Shown piece after piece: positions 43,583 through 51,823 of a stretch of DNA of 64,000 bases; position 1 is the stretch's first letter; every line of letters starts with the position of its first letter. This stretch comes from Cyanobacteria bacterium OH_CBrB_359 (GTDB lineage Bacteria > Cyanobacteriota > Vampirovibrionia > Gastranaerophilales > Gastranaerophilaceae). The notes under the pieces are model-generated. The model did no database searches and was not told the DNA's origin. It worked only from the letters and a program-made list of their open reading frames with translations. Location of the stretch: the NCBI GenBank assembly GCA_023433065.1, contig JAEZET010000004.1:868001-932000 (forward strand), read 5' to 3'. Position numbers and translations under genes: made by a program.

Positions 43583-44976
43583 AGTTAAAGGAAGAATGTG
43601 GTATTTTTGGCGGATATTGTTTCGATAGAGATATTGCTCCTTATATAAAAAACGGTTTGTTTCACTTACAGCACAGAGGGCAGGAAAGTGCCGGTATTTC
43701 ATCAGGTGAAGAAAAATTTAAATTGATAAAAGGTAATGGACTTGTTGAACAAGTGTTAACCTCAGATAAAATGGTGACATTAAACGGAAGATTTGGAATA
43801 GGACATGTGAGGTACTCTACGCAAGGAGATTCCGATGCTCTACATGCGCAACCGTTTTTGATTAATTACTTAAAAGAGAATGTCGCTGTTGCTCATAATG
43901 GTAATGTTTCTTGTGCAATACAGATGAGGCAAACTTTTGAAAGATTAGGCGAAGTTTTTTTGACCAACAGTGATACAGAAACTATGTTGAAAAGAGTTGT
44001 TTTCGGTATGAAAAAGAAACCTTCACAATGGTCATTTGAAGGAGTTGCTCAAATTTTAACAAAGAATTTTATTGAGGGTTCTTGGTCTATCATTTTTCAA
44101 CTCCCAAATCGTGTTTTAGCGTATAGAGATCCTTTTGGTTACAGACCTTTAATGTTCTGTGATGCAGAAGAAGGATATTTCGTTGCCAGTGAAGATTGTG
44201 CATTCAGTATATTGAATGTGAAAAAAATAATTGAAATTCAACCGGGATTTGGGGTAGAGATAACCGAAGATAACTATGAAATTAAGCAATATACGGAATC
44301 TGTAAAAGAGCAAAAATGTGTATTTGAGCATATTTATTTTGCAAAACCTGTGTCAAATATATTTGGACGGAATGTCTATTTATCAAGAGTCGAAATGGGT
44401 AAAAAGCTTGCAAAAGAAAGTTATATTGATGCTGATATGGTAATACCTGTAATGGATTCAGGATTGCCGGCTGCAATCGGATACTCGCAGGAATCCGGTA
44501 TTTCTCTACAATTGGGCTTACTTAGAAATCATTATGTGGGGCGTTCATTTATATCTCCCTCTCAACTGTCAAGGATTGCACGAGTGAGAGAAAAATTAGC
44601 TCCAAATAAAACTATTTTACAAGGTAAAAAAGTAATAATTGTTGATGATTCAATAGTTAGGGGGACTACTTCAAGAGAAATTGTAAGGATGCTTAAAGAG
44701 GCAGGTGCAAAAGAGGTACACTTTAGGGTGGCTTCGCCTATGATTGTTAATACGTGCTCTTGGGGAGTTGATATATCTTCTCAGGAAGAGCTAATTGCAA
44801 ATATTTCTTCTTCAAAAGAGGAAATTGCTAAATTTTTAGATGCTGATTCAGTAGAATATTTGTCTTTTAAAGGACTCACAGATATTTTTGATGAATCCAG
44901 CTGGTGTTATTACTGTTTTATTAAATCAAAAAAGGAAAATGAATGTATAGCTATAAAAGAGCCGGCGTTGATGTAA
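43579..44976 (+). CDS. purF: Amidophosphoribosyltransferase PurF
   Basis: PurF makes phosphoribosylamine from PRPP and glutamine, the committed step. The protein starts MKLKEECGIFGGY, so C7 should become the N-terminal nucleophile after removal of six residues. The PRPP motif is IIVDDSIVRGTTSREI. Extra cysteines in EQKCVFEH, VNTCSWG and WCYYCF indicate the Bacillus-type form with a propeptide and a 4Fe-4S cluster, which is oxygen-sensitive. Length is 465 residues. Its 3' end overlaps purM by 34 bases. Confidence 0.96.
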   Translation: MKLKEECGIFGGYCFDRDIAPYIKNGLFHLQHRGQESAGISSGEEKFKLIKGNGLVEQVLTSDKMVTLNGRFGIGHVRYSTQGDSDALHAQPFLINYLKENVAVAHNGNVSCAIQMRQTFERLGEVFLTNSDTETMLKRVVFGMKKKPSQWSFEGVAQILTKNFIEGSWSIIFQLPNRVLAYRDPFGYRPLMFCDAEEGYFVASEDCAFSILNVKKIIEIQPGFGVEITEDNYEIKQYTESVKEQKCVFEHIYFAKPVSNIFGRNVYLSRVEMGKKLAKESYIDADMVIPVMDSGLPAAIGYSQESGISLQLGLLRNHYVGRSFISPSQLSRIARVREKLAPNKTILQGKKVIIVDDSIVRGTTSREIVRMLKEAGAKEVHFRVASPMIVNTCSWGVDISSQEELIANISSSKEEIAKFLDADSVEYLSFKGLTDIFDESSWCYYCFIKSKKENECIAIKEPALM

Positions 44977-45905
44977 AAAAATCAGATTTATTAACTGAAA
45001 CAATAAAAAATACTTTAAAAAGTGAAAATATTGGAAATTTTGCAGGATTGTATTCTCATCCTTTTATTCCTGAATATTATCTTGCAGGTTGTACAGACGG
45101 TGTTGGTACAAAAGTTATTCCACTCATTGAAAGAAAAATGATTTCTACAATTGCAAAAGACTTAATTGCAATGAACTTAAATGATATGATTTGTGTTGGA
45201 GCAAAACCGTTATTCTTTTTAGATTATTTTGCAACAAACAAGCTTGATTTAGATATAACATCAGAATTTATTGTTGCGCTGAAGCAAGAGTTATATAAAT
45301 ACAACTGCACTTTGCTTGGCGGTGAAACTGCAGAGTTGTCTGATTTAGTGGCATCTAATCATTTTGATGTTGCAGGATTTGCTGTAGGTATAGTTAAAAA
45401 GGAAAATGTTTTAAAACGCTCAAACGTTCAAGAGGGCGATATTATAGTTGCGTTGTCTTCAAGCGGACCGCATTCTAACGGATTTACTTTAATAAGACAT
45501 TTATATAAAGATGGCTTGTTAACTGAAAACGAATTTGAAAAAATGCTCGAGCCTACTCATATTTATGTTAACGAAATTATTGAACTGGTTGACAAAGAAA
45601 TGATACGAGCCTGTGCGAATATCACAGGCGGCGGTATTGAAGGAAACTTATGCAGAGCTGTTCCTGATGATCTATGCGCAGTGGTTCAGATTGATAAAAT
45701 TCCGAAAAATCCGATATTTGAAAAACTTGAATCATTAGTTGGAACTGAAGAAGCATATAATGTTTTTAATATGGGGGTCGGGATGTGCGTAATTGCTGAT
45801 AAGACTTATGTAGATGCAATTTTGAAAACTCTTGAAAAGTTTAACCCGTTTGTATTTGGAGAAATAGTTAAAAATGAAAACGGCAGTAATATTTGCCTCA
45901 GGTAA
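44943..45905 (+). CDS. purM: AIR synthetase PurM
   Basis: PurM closes the imidazole ring to form AIR. The 320 residues begin with YKRAGVDVKKSD, followed by GCTDGVGTKVI, KDLIAMNLNDMICVGAKPLFFLDY written around residues 75-98, GGETAELSD and SSGPHSNGFTLI. All are family signatures. I keep the ATG at 44943, since AAGGAAAA lies upstream and the conserved YKxAGVD start would be lost otherwise; this makes a 34-base overlap with purF. It overlaps purN by 32 bases at its other end. Confidence 0.96.
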   Translation: MYSYKRAGVDVKKSDLLTETIKNTLKSENIGNFAGLYSHPFIPEYYLAGCTDGVGTKVIPLIERKMISTIAKDLIAMNLNDMICVGAKPLFFLDYFATNKLDLDITSEFIVALKQELYKYNCTLLGGETAELSDLVASNHFDVAGFAVGIVKKENVLKRSNVQEGDIIVALSSSGPHSNGFTLIRHLYKDGLLTENEFEKMLEPTHIYVNEIIELVDKEMIRACANITGGGIEGNLCRAVPDDLCAVVQIDKIPKNPIFEKLESLVGTEEAYNVFNMGVGMCVIADKTYVDAILKTLEKFNPFVFGEIVKNENGSNICLR

Positions 45906-46431
45906 TGGCACTAATTTTGAATCTATAGTTAATTATTTCTTAAATCGGGAAATAAAGTTTTTTCTTGTATGTGATAAAGAAGATGCATATGTTTTTGAAA
46001 GAGCTAAAAAACTTGGAGTTGAGAGCTATTTCGTTAAATTTGAAGATACGTATAATTTTTTGAAAGATAAGTTTTTTGATTTATATATATTAGCAGGTTA
46101 TATGAGGATTTTATCTTCAAAAGTCTTAAATTTAGGAACTTTTGTCAATTTACACCCCTCATATCTGCCTGAATTTAAAGGAGTAAATAGTATTAAAAGA
46201 GCTTATGAAGCTAACCGTGGTTATTCAGGGGTTAGTATCCATTATGTTTCAGAAGAGGTTGATTCGGGAGAAATTATTATACAGCAAAAAGCGCCTATAA
46301 CTGAAGGAATGACCCTGGAATCCTTAGAGGCGCAAGTTCACAAAATAGAGCATTATTTATATCCGAGAGTAATCGATAATTTGCTTTTTAATTCAAATAT
46401 TAATCTCACTGAGGAAGAGGTGTTAGTGTGA
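45874..46431 (+). CDS. purN: GAR formyltransferase PurN
   Basis: PurN transfers a formyl group from 10-formyl-THF to GAR. The 185 residues begin AVIFASGNGTNFESI and carry the catalytic Asn-His-Asp set in LAGYMRIL, FVNLHPSYLPEFKGVN and EEVDSGEIIIQQ. It connects the purine route to the FolD/GlyA folate pool in this window. It overlaps purM by 32 bases and purD by 4 (GTGA). This is one of three formyltransferase-like genes in the window. Confidence 0.95.
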   Translation: MKTAVIFASGNGTNFESIVNYFLNREIKFFLVCDKEDAYVFERAKKLGVESYFVKFEDTYNFLKDKFFDLYILAGYMRILSSKVLNLGTFVNLHPSYLPEFKGVNSIKRAYEANRGYSGVSIHYVSEEVDSGEIIIQQKAPITEGMTLESLEAQVHKIEHYLYPRVIDNLLFNSNINLTEEEVLV

Positions 46432-47699
46432 AAGTTTTGGTATATGGAAATGGAGCCAGAGAAAATGCAATAGCTTGGAAAATATCACAATCAAACCTGC
46501 TTTCTAAGTTGTATTTGGCAGAGTGTAATGACGGTTTTAAGCATCTTGGTGAAATTATTGAATATTTAGATTTCCAAGATCTTGCTGCAAAGTCGAGAGA
46601 ATTAGGCATTAATTTATTGGTAGTTGGACCGGAGTTGCCTTTATCTCAAGGAATTGTCGATGTGTTTAAATGCCATGGGATTCCTTCTGTCGGAGTTACA
46701 AAAGATTGGGCGAGACTTGAAAGCTCAAAATCTTTTGCAAAAGATTTTATGAATAGAAATTCAATTTCTACTGCATCTTATACAATTATTGAAGATGTTT
46801 CTCAAATAGGCGAAGTTTTGGATGCTGCTAATTACCCTGTTGTTTTGAAAGCAGACGGTTTGGCGGCAGGTAAAGGTGTCAGTATTGTTAATACAAGAAG
46901 TGAAGCTCAGGATTTGCTAGAGGATTTTCTAAACGGTAAGTATTCTGAGGCATCAAAAAAAGTAGTTGTAGAAGAGTTTATTAAAGGTGAGGAATTGTCT
47001 TTAATTTCCCTTTGGGATGGAAAAACTATTGTTCCATTAGTCTGTGCAAGAGATTATAAAAGGCTTTTGGAAAAGAACGAAGGTCCTAATACCGGAGGTA
47101 TGGGTTCATATTGTCCTGTTGAGCTTACAAACGTTCAAAAACGTTGGGTAGATGAGTATCTTAAAAATTTACAATCGGCATTAATTAAAGAAAACGCTGA
47201 CTTTACAGGTGTCATATATTCTGGACTTATGATGAATGATTCAGGTCTTTACGTATTAGAATACAATATGCGCTTTGGTGATCCTGAAACTCAAGCTTTA
47301 ATGATGCATTTAGATTCGGATTTATTAGAAATTTTTTATCTTCTTGTTTCAAAAAGGTTGTCTGAGGTTGTTTTAGATTGGAAAAATGGAATTTCTGCTT
47401 GCTTAGTTATTGCATCAGAAGGTTATCCAGAGAGTCCTAAAAAAGGCTCTGAAATTAAAAATGTTGACTTTATTAAATCAGAGTTAGATGTTGACATATT
47501 CTATGCAGGAGTTAAAAATTCTAAAAATTGTTTAGTTTCAAATGGAGGAAGAGTTCTTTCAATTTGCAAAAATGCTGATAATCCGTATCCGTTTTTGTAT
47601 GCTGCTGCCAATAGATTGGAATTTAAAGATAAGATATATAGAGGTGATATAGGAGGTTACAATGCCGGAAGTTGTTATAGTAGCGGGTTCTCAAAGTGA
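46428..47699 (+). CDS. purD: GAR synthetase PurD
   Basis: PurD is the ATP-grasp enzyme that joins glycine to phosphoribosylamine. The 423 residues show VYGNGARENAIAWK (4-17), VVGPELPLSQGI, KSFAKDFM, the ATP-binding KADGLAAGKGV and NMRFGDPETQAL, all intact. The start is GTG at 46428, overlapping the purN stop, with GAGGAAGAGG upstream. The end overlaps purE by 38 bases. It is the reference against which the degenerate PurD-like protein at 59132 can be compared. Confidence 0.96.
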   Translation: MKVLVYGNGARENAIAWKISQSNLLSKLYLAECNDGFKHLGEIIEYLDFQDLAAKSRELGINLLVVGPELPLSQGIVDVFKCHGIPSVGVTKDWARLESSKSFAKDFMNRNSISTASYTIIEDVSQIGEVLDAANYPVVLKADGLAAGKGVSIVNTRSEAQDLLEDFLNGKYSEASKKVVVEEFIKGEELSLISLWDGKTIVPLVCARDYKRLLEKNEGPNTGGMGSYCPVELTNVQKRWVDEYLKNLQSALIKENADFTGVIYSGLMMNDSGLYVLEYNMRFGDPETQALMMHLDSDLLEIFYLLVSKRLSEVVLDWKNGISACLVIASEGYPESPKKGSEIKNVDFIKSELDVDIFYAGVKNSKNCLVSNGGRVLSICKNADNPYPFLYAAANRLEFKDKIYRGDIGGYNAGSCYSSGFSK

Positions 47700-48066
47700 T
47701 AATGAATTTGTTGAACCTGCATTGAGCCTTGCAAAAGAGCTTAAACTTGATATTGAATATGTTGTATATTCTGCTCATAGAAATTTGCCCGAGCTTCTTA
47801 ATTACCTTGATGATATTACTAAAAAGGGTGAAGTTAAAGTTATTATTGCTGTTGCTGGTTTAGCTGCGGCACTTCCTGGGATTATAGCGGCTAAAGTTAA
47901 AATCCCGGTAATAGGTGTTCCAAGAGACGTTGGTCCTTTAAATGGAATGGATGCATTACTTTCAATTGTTCAGATGCCTAAAGGAGTTCCGGTTGCAACT
48001 ATGGCTATTGGAAACTCCGGAATGATTAATTCTATACACTTTGCTGTGAGAATACTTGGTAAATAA
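47662..48066 (+). CDS. purE: N5-CAIR mutase / AIR carboxylase PurE
   Basis: PurE carries out the carboxyl-shuffling step that gives CAIR. The 134 residues include VAGSQSDNEF, VYSAHRNLPELL, VIIAVAGLAAALPGIIAA and VPRDVGPLNGMDALLSIVQMPKG, as expected, with the catalytic His in SAHR. AGGAGG lies 7 bases before the ATG. No purK is present, so it could be the class II form that uses CO2 directly, but class cannot be decided by eye. It is short but complete. It ends the purine operon; purB, purH and purK are not in the window. Confidence 0.92.
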   Translation: MPEVVIVAGSQSDNEFVEPALSLAKELKLDIEYVVYSAHRNLPELLNYLDDITKKGEVKVIIAVAGLAAALPGIIAAKVKIPVIGVPRDVGPLNGMDALLSIVQMPKGVPVATMAIGNSGMINSIHFAVRILGK

Positions 48067-48067
48067 T

Positions 48068-48095
48068 TTGTATTTTTATAGAATTGTAGTATTAT
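48068..48095 (+). promoter_or_regulatory. Promoter of crcB
   Basis: TTGTAT (48068-48073) and TATTAT (48090-48095) are spaced by 16 bases. The -10 box ends 6 bases before the crcB ATG, leaving no room for a ribosome site or a fluoride riboswitch. Confidence 0.6.
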
Positions 48096-48101
48096 AGCTA
48101 T

Positions 48102-48476
48102 ATGTTAGGTTTAGTTGCTGTATTTGTTGGCGGTGGGGCAGGTGCCGCTTTAAGGTATTTAATAAATGTGTACTATGAAAAGTCATGTTCTATTATTTTC
48201 CCTTTTCAAACCCTTTTCATCAATGTATTAGGTAGTTTTATTCTCGGTTTTTTATTATATTATATAAATACAAAGACACATTTTAACCAGAATTTAAAGC
48301 TATTTCTTACTGTTGGTTTCTGCGGCGGCTTAACTACTTTTAGTACATTTTCCTGTGAAGTAATTCAGCTATTTAATTCTAATAGGATATTGGATGCGAT
48401 TTGGTATATATTTGGTAGCATATTTCTATGTCTTGTGGGTGTAGTGTTAGGGGTGTACTTTGCAAAATATTTTTAA
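48102..48476 (+). CDS. crcB: Fluoride channel CrcB/Fluc
   Basis: CrcB exports fluoride as a dual-topology dimer. The 124 residues have four hydrophobic segments and the family motifs GGGAGAALRYLIN (about 10-22), TLFINVLGSFILGF and GFCGGLTTFSTFSCE. There is no ribosome site before the ATG, and a promoter abuts the start, so the message may be leaderless. The end overlaps the next gene by 17 bases. It is a single-gene Fluc; no partner paralogue is adjacent. Confidence 0.94.
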   Translation: MLGLVAVFVGGGAGAALRYLINVYYEKSCSIIFPFQTLFINVLGSFILGFLLYYINTKTHFNQNLKLFLTVGFCGGLTTFSTFSCEVIQLFNSNRILDAIWYIFGSIFLCLVGVVLGVYFAKYF

Positions 48477-49395
48477 AAAGAAAGTCCTATTTGTTGGAAT
48501 GCCTGATATGGCGCTTGTTTGTTTGTCAAAATTGGTCAATTCAGGCGTAAATATTGTTGGAGTTGTCCCTCCTGATAAATCTAATCCGACTTATGAGTTT
48601 TTCAGTAAATTTGTCGAATCATTTAACTTGAAAATTATTGACTACGAATCATCGTTAAAAGAACAAATATTTTTAACTAAAGTAAAAGCATTAGAACCTG
48701 ATATTGCTGTTGTATGCTCTTATAACAAGTTATTTCCGCCAGAGTTTTTAGCACTAACTAAAGATGGTTTTTTGAACATTCATCCCTCTTTATTGCCTGA
48801 GTATAGAGGTGGTAATCCTTATTCTCATGTAATAATAAATAACGAGAAAGAAACAGGCGTTACTTTGCATTTTATGAATGAGCGCTTTGATGAGGGAGAT
48901 ATTGTGTCGCAGTATAAAGTTAATGTTGAAAAATTCGATACAATGGGAACTTTATTTAACAGACTCAATTATATTGCCGCAGATGCATTATTAGAGGCTT
49001 TAATTTATTATGAAAATAATTCATTACCAAGAATGGTTCAAAAGGAAGGAGAATTTAAAAAAGCTCCGACTCTAGATATAAAACTTGGAAATACTATAAT
49101 AGACTGGAATAAGTCAGTTGAGGAGATAGAACGGTTTATTAGGGCTCTTAATCCTTTTATTACTGCCGGTACAAGATACAGAGGCGTGTATACAAAGATA
49201 TATACTTCATTTGTCCAGAAGAAGAAAACAAAACATGAACCTGGAACAATTTGTCATATCAAGGATACAATCGGAGTTGCCTGTTCTGATGGTATTTTGC
49301 ATATTAAAATCCTTCAGGTTGGTTCTTATGTTTTAGGCGATGCTTCTGATTTCGTAAGGGTTTTTAGACCATCAATAGGGGAAAAATTTGAGTAA
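48460..49395 (+). CDS. Formyltransferase-family protein, Fmt paralogue
   Basis: The 311-residue protein has the formyltransferase fold of Fmt/PurN/ArnA: an N-terminal Rossmann-like part starting VLFVGMPDMALVC, the catalytic Asn in CSYNKLF, His in NIHPSLLPEYRGGNP and Asp in FDEGDIVSQ, and an Fmt-like C-terminal domain (from about 205). The canonical fmt is at 57774, and this one differs in substrate-site wording (GGNPYSHV, not GANPIQRA), so it probably formylates another substrate, perhaps an amino sugar. The start is TTG at 48460 with AGGGGT upstream. It overlaps crcB by 17 bases and is coupled to the next gene by TAATG. Confidence 0.85.
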   Translation: MQNIFKKKVLFVGMPDMALVCLSKLVNSGVNIVGVVPPDKSNPTYEFFSKFVESFNLKIIDYESSLKEQIFLTKVKALEPDIAVVCSYNKLFPPEFLALTKDGFLNIHPSLLPEYRGGNPYSHVIINNEKETGVTLHFMNERFDEGDIVSQYKVNVEKFDTMGTLFNRLNYIAADALLEALIYYENNSLPRMVQKEGEFKKAPTLDIKLGNTIIDWNKSVEEIERFIRALNPFITAGTRYRGVYTKIYTSFVQKKKTKHEPGTICHIKDTIGVACSDGILHIKILQVGSYVLGDASDFVRVFRPSIGEKFE

Positions 49396-50225
49396 TGAAT
49401 AAATTGCATTTTTTAACTGCAGGTATGCCTATAGCTACTGATAATCGTGGATATAAGAAGGCTTTTGAGCTTTTATCCGAATATGATTTAGATGGTATAG
49501 AGTTAGAATTTGTTTATGGCGTTAAAATGGCTGCTGATGCCCAAATTTTAGTAAAAAATCTTACCCAAAACAATAAATTTATAGTGACAGCTCATGGTCC
49601 TTATTTTATAAACTTAAATTCTAAAGAGGATGAAAAAAAAGAGGCAAGTGTAACAAGAATACTTGATACAGCTAGAATGGGATATAAATTAGGGGCATAC
49701 AGTATAACTTTTCATGCTGCTTTTTACCTTGGAGATGATAAAGAAAAAGTTTATAAAACCGTAGAGCAATCTATTTCCAGGATTTGTACTACGTTAGAAA
49801 ATGAAAATATTAATATTTGGGTTCGACCTGAAACTACAGGAAAAGCTACGCAGTGGGGCAGTTTAGAAGAAATTGTGAGACTTTCAAAATCATTTAAAAA
49901 TGTTTTACCTTGCGTCGATTTCTCACATCTGCACGCAAGATATGCAGGCGTTTCCAACACTTATGATGAATTTGCAAAAATATTTGAATATATTGGAAGC
50001 GAATTGGGAAATTTTGCTCTGGAAAATTTCCATGGGCATTTAGCCGGGATTGCTTACGGACCTAAAGGCGAAAAAAATCATTTAAACCTTGATGAAAGCG
50101 ATATGAACTATAAAGATTTAATGAAAGCATTTAAAGATTTTAACGTTAAGGGAGTATTAGTTTGTGAAAGCCCCAACATTGAAGGCGATGCAATGATGCT
50201 TAAAAAATATTATCATAGTTTGTAA
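49395..50225 (+). CDS. Endonuclease IV-like TIM-barrel protein
   Basis: The 276-residue protein resembles endonuclease IV (AP endonuclease family 2). The expected metal ligands are in order: AHGPYFINL, FHAAFY, RPETTGK, CVDFSHLHAR, NFHGHLAG, KNHLNL and CESPNIEGDA near the end. An AP-site repair function is likely, although it is a divergent member. It is coupled to the formyltransferase gene by TAATG, and its last 13 bases overlap the 3' end of folD on the other strand. Confidence 0.86.
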   Translation: MNKLHFLTAGMPIATDNRGYKKAFELLSEYDLDGIELEFVYGVKMAADAQILVKNLTQNNKFIVTAHGPYFINLNSKEDEKKEASVTRILDTARMGYKLGAYSITFHAAFYLGDDKEKVYKTVEQSISRICTTLENENINIWVRPETTGKATQWGSLEEIVRLSKSFKNVLPCVDFSHLHARYAGVSNTYDEFAKIFEYIGSELGNFALENFHGHLAGIAYGPKGEKNHLNLDESDMNYKDLMKAFKDFNVKGVLVCESPNIEGDAMMLKKYYHSL

Positions 50226-51067
50226 GCACTTGAATTCTGTAATTTATACAGTTCAAGTGTGTTATCCATAAGCATTGCTATAGTCATAGGCCCCACTCCT
50301 CCGGGAACAGGTGTAATGTAGGAAGCTTTTTCTTTTACAAATTCAAAATCAACGTCACCTATGAGTCTTCCGCTTATTCTACTAATCCCGACATCTATTA
50401 TTATGGCGTTTTCCTTAACCATATCAGCTTTTAGAAAGTTAGCAACTCCGACTGCAGCTACAATCAGGTCTGCATTTTTTGTATATTGCTCAATATTTTT
50501 CGTTTTACTGTGGACAGTTGTTACCGTTGCATTTCTTTGTAGCAGAAGCTGTGCTATAGGTTTACCTACTATATTAGATCGACCTATGACAGTTGCATTG
50601 AGTCCTTCTAGGTTAATATTATATTCATCAAGAAGTCTTATTATGCCTTTTGGAGTGCATGGAATTGAATAAGGCTTTTGTCCTGAAAAAAGTTTTCCGC
50701 AATTATAAGGATGGAAACCGTCAACATCCTTTGTGGGCGTGATTTTTTCAAGAATTTTATTGGTATCAATGTGTTTGGGCAATGGAAGTTGTACTAAAAT
50801 CGCATTTATTCTTTTGTCTTCATTCAATATGTGAATGTGTTGAATCAAATCTTCTTCTGTTGTTTCTGCGCTAAGTTCTATAGCGAGGGATTCTATTCCT
50901 ATCTGGTTTGCGGCTCTTTCCTTGCTTCTTACGTAAACTTGACTTGCTGGATTGTTGCCGACTAAAATCACTGCAAGTTTTGGTTTTATGCTAAGTTTTT
51001 TTATTTGTGTTTCTATATTATCAAGGATTTTCTTTGAAATGGCTTTGCCATCTAGTATAATTGTCAT
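50213..51067 (-). CDS. folD: Bifunctional methylene-THF dehydrogenase/cyclohydrolase FolD
   Basis: FolD interconverts methylene-, methenyl- and 10-formyl-THF. The 284 residues have the catalytic YVRSKERAANQIGI (Lys at the centre), VQLPLPKHID, DVDGFHP, the cofactor part VIGRSNIVGKP and the C-terminal PVPGGVGPMTIAMLM. GGAGAAAATA lies upstream of the ATG. It is 9 bases after the CooC-like gene and probably in one operon with it. It supplies formyl-THF for PurN and Fmt. Confidence 0.96.
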   Translation of the reverse strand: MTIILDGKAISKKILDNIETQIKKLSIKPKLAVILVGNNPASQVYVRSKERAANQIGIESLAIELSAETTEEDLIQHIHILNEDKRINAILVQLPLPKHIDTNKILEKITPTKDVDGFHPYNCGKLFSGQKPYSIPCTPKGIIRLLDEYNINLEGLNATVIGRSNIVGKPIAQLLLQRNATVTTVHSKTKNIEQYTKNADLIVAAVGVANFLKADMVKENAIIIDVGISRISGRLIGDVDFEFVKEKASYITPVPGGVGPMTIAMLMDNTLELYKLQNSSAYKL

Positions 51068-51076
51068 TATTTTCTC

Positions 51077-51823
51077 CTATAGTTGCGGGATATTTAATCT
51101 CGGATAGAACTCCTTTATTGAGCTTATAATAAGTTCTGAACTTTTGTCCAGTGGATGTTCTTTTAAACCTGTATCTTCTGGAATTACGCCTATTATATCA
51201 AGGCTGTATTTTTTCAGTAACTCGTATAATGGTTCTACTTCATTTCCTTTTACTTTGTTTAATACGACTCCCATTTGATTCCCTGCGGCATGTTTTGCCG
51301 AAAATTCTTCAATTCTTTTTGCAAGGTGGATTGATTCTTCATTGGGCTGCGCAACAATCAGGGTTACGTCAATCTCAATATCAACAAGTTGGTAAAGGTA
51401 TTTTAAGTCAAATTCACAATCAAAGAGTACTATGTCATAATTTTTTAGTAACTTAATAATGGCATCATTCATTTGTTTTGTAATGGGGCATCGGCAATCT
51501 TTTGAGCCTACAAGCCAGGAAACGATTATATCCGTATTATCATCAAGTGGATGCAAAATATCTTCAAGAGCCCATTCGAGGTATTCCTGTTTAGTCATTT
51601 GTTCAGGTATACCTGTTTTATATTCGTGTTTCCCGCTTCTTATGCCGAATATCGTGTTTCTTATATCTTTTCCAAAGCTGTGACCTAATTCACTTGTTAA
51701 ATCATTATCAAATAACAATATTGATTTTTCAGGATAATTTTCTCTAATTAAGGACCAAAGCCCTTTTGTAACAGTTGTTTTCCCATTACCGCTTTTACCT
51801 GTAATTGCAATAGTTATTGTCAT
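51077..51823 (-). CDS. CooC-like P-loop ATPase
   Basis: This is a MinD/CooC-type ATPase of 248 residues with a deviant Walker A motif TGKSGNGKTT (signature Lys at residue 10), FDND after the first strand (about 38-41), and DCRCPI with C110 and C112. In CooC, the nickel-insertion factor of CO dehydrogenase, a C-x-C pair at about the same position binds metal at the dimer interface, so a metal-loading role is plausible. I use ATG 51823, overlapping the stop of the MetE-like gene as TGATG with AGGGGA upstream; TTG 51826 is an alternative. No CO dehydrogenase gene is in the window. Confidence 0.82.
   Translation of the reverse strand: MTITIAITGKSGNGKTTVTKGLWSLIRENYPEKSILLFDNDLTSELGHSFGKDIRNTIFGIRSGKHEYKTGIPEQMTKQEYLEWALEDILHPLDDNTDIIVSWLVGSKDCRCPITKQMNDAIIKLLKNYDIVLFDCEFDLKYLYQLVDIEIDVTLIVAQPNEESIHLAKRIEEFSAKHAAGNQMGVVLNKVKGNEVEPLYELLKKYSLDIIGVIPEDTGLKEHPLDKSSELIISSIKEFYPRLNIPQL

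Noticed and set aside
48067..48101. Fluoride riboswitch before crcB
   Set aside because: Only 35 bases separate purE from crcB, and they are taken up by a promoter.
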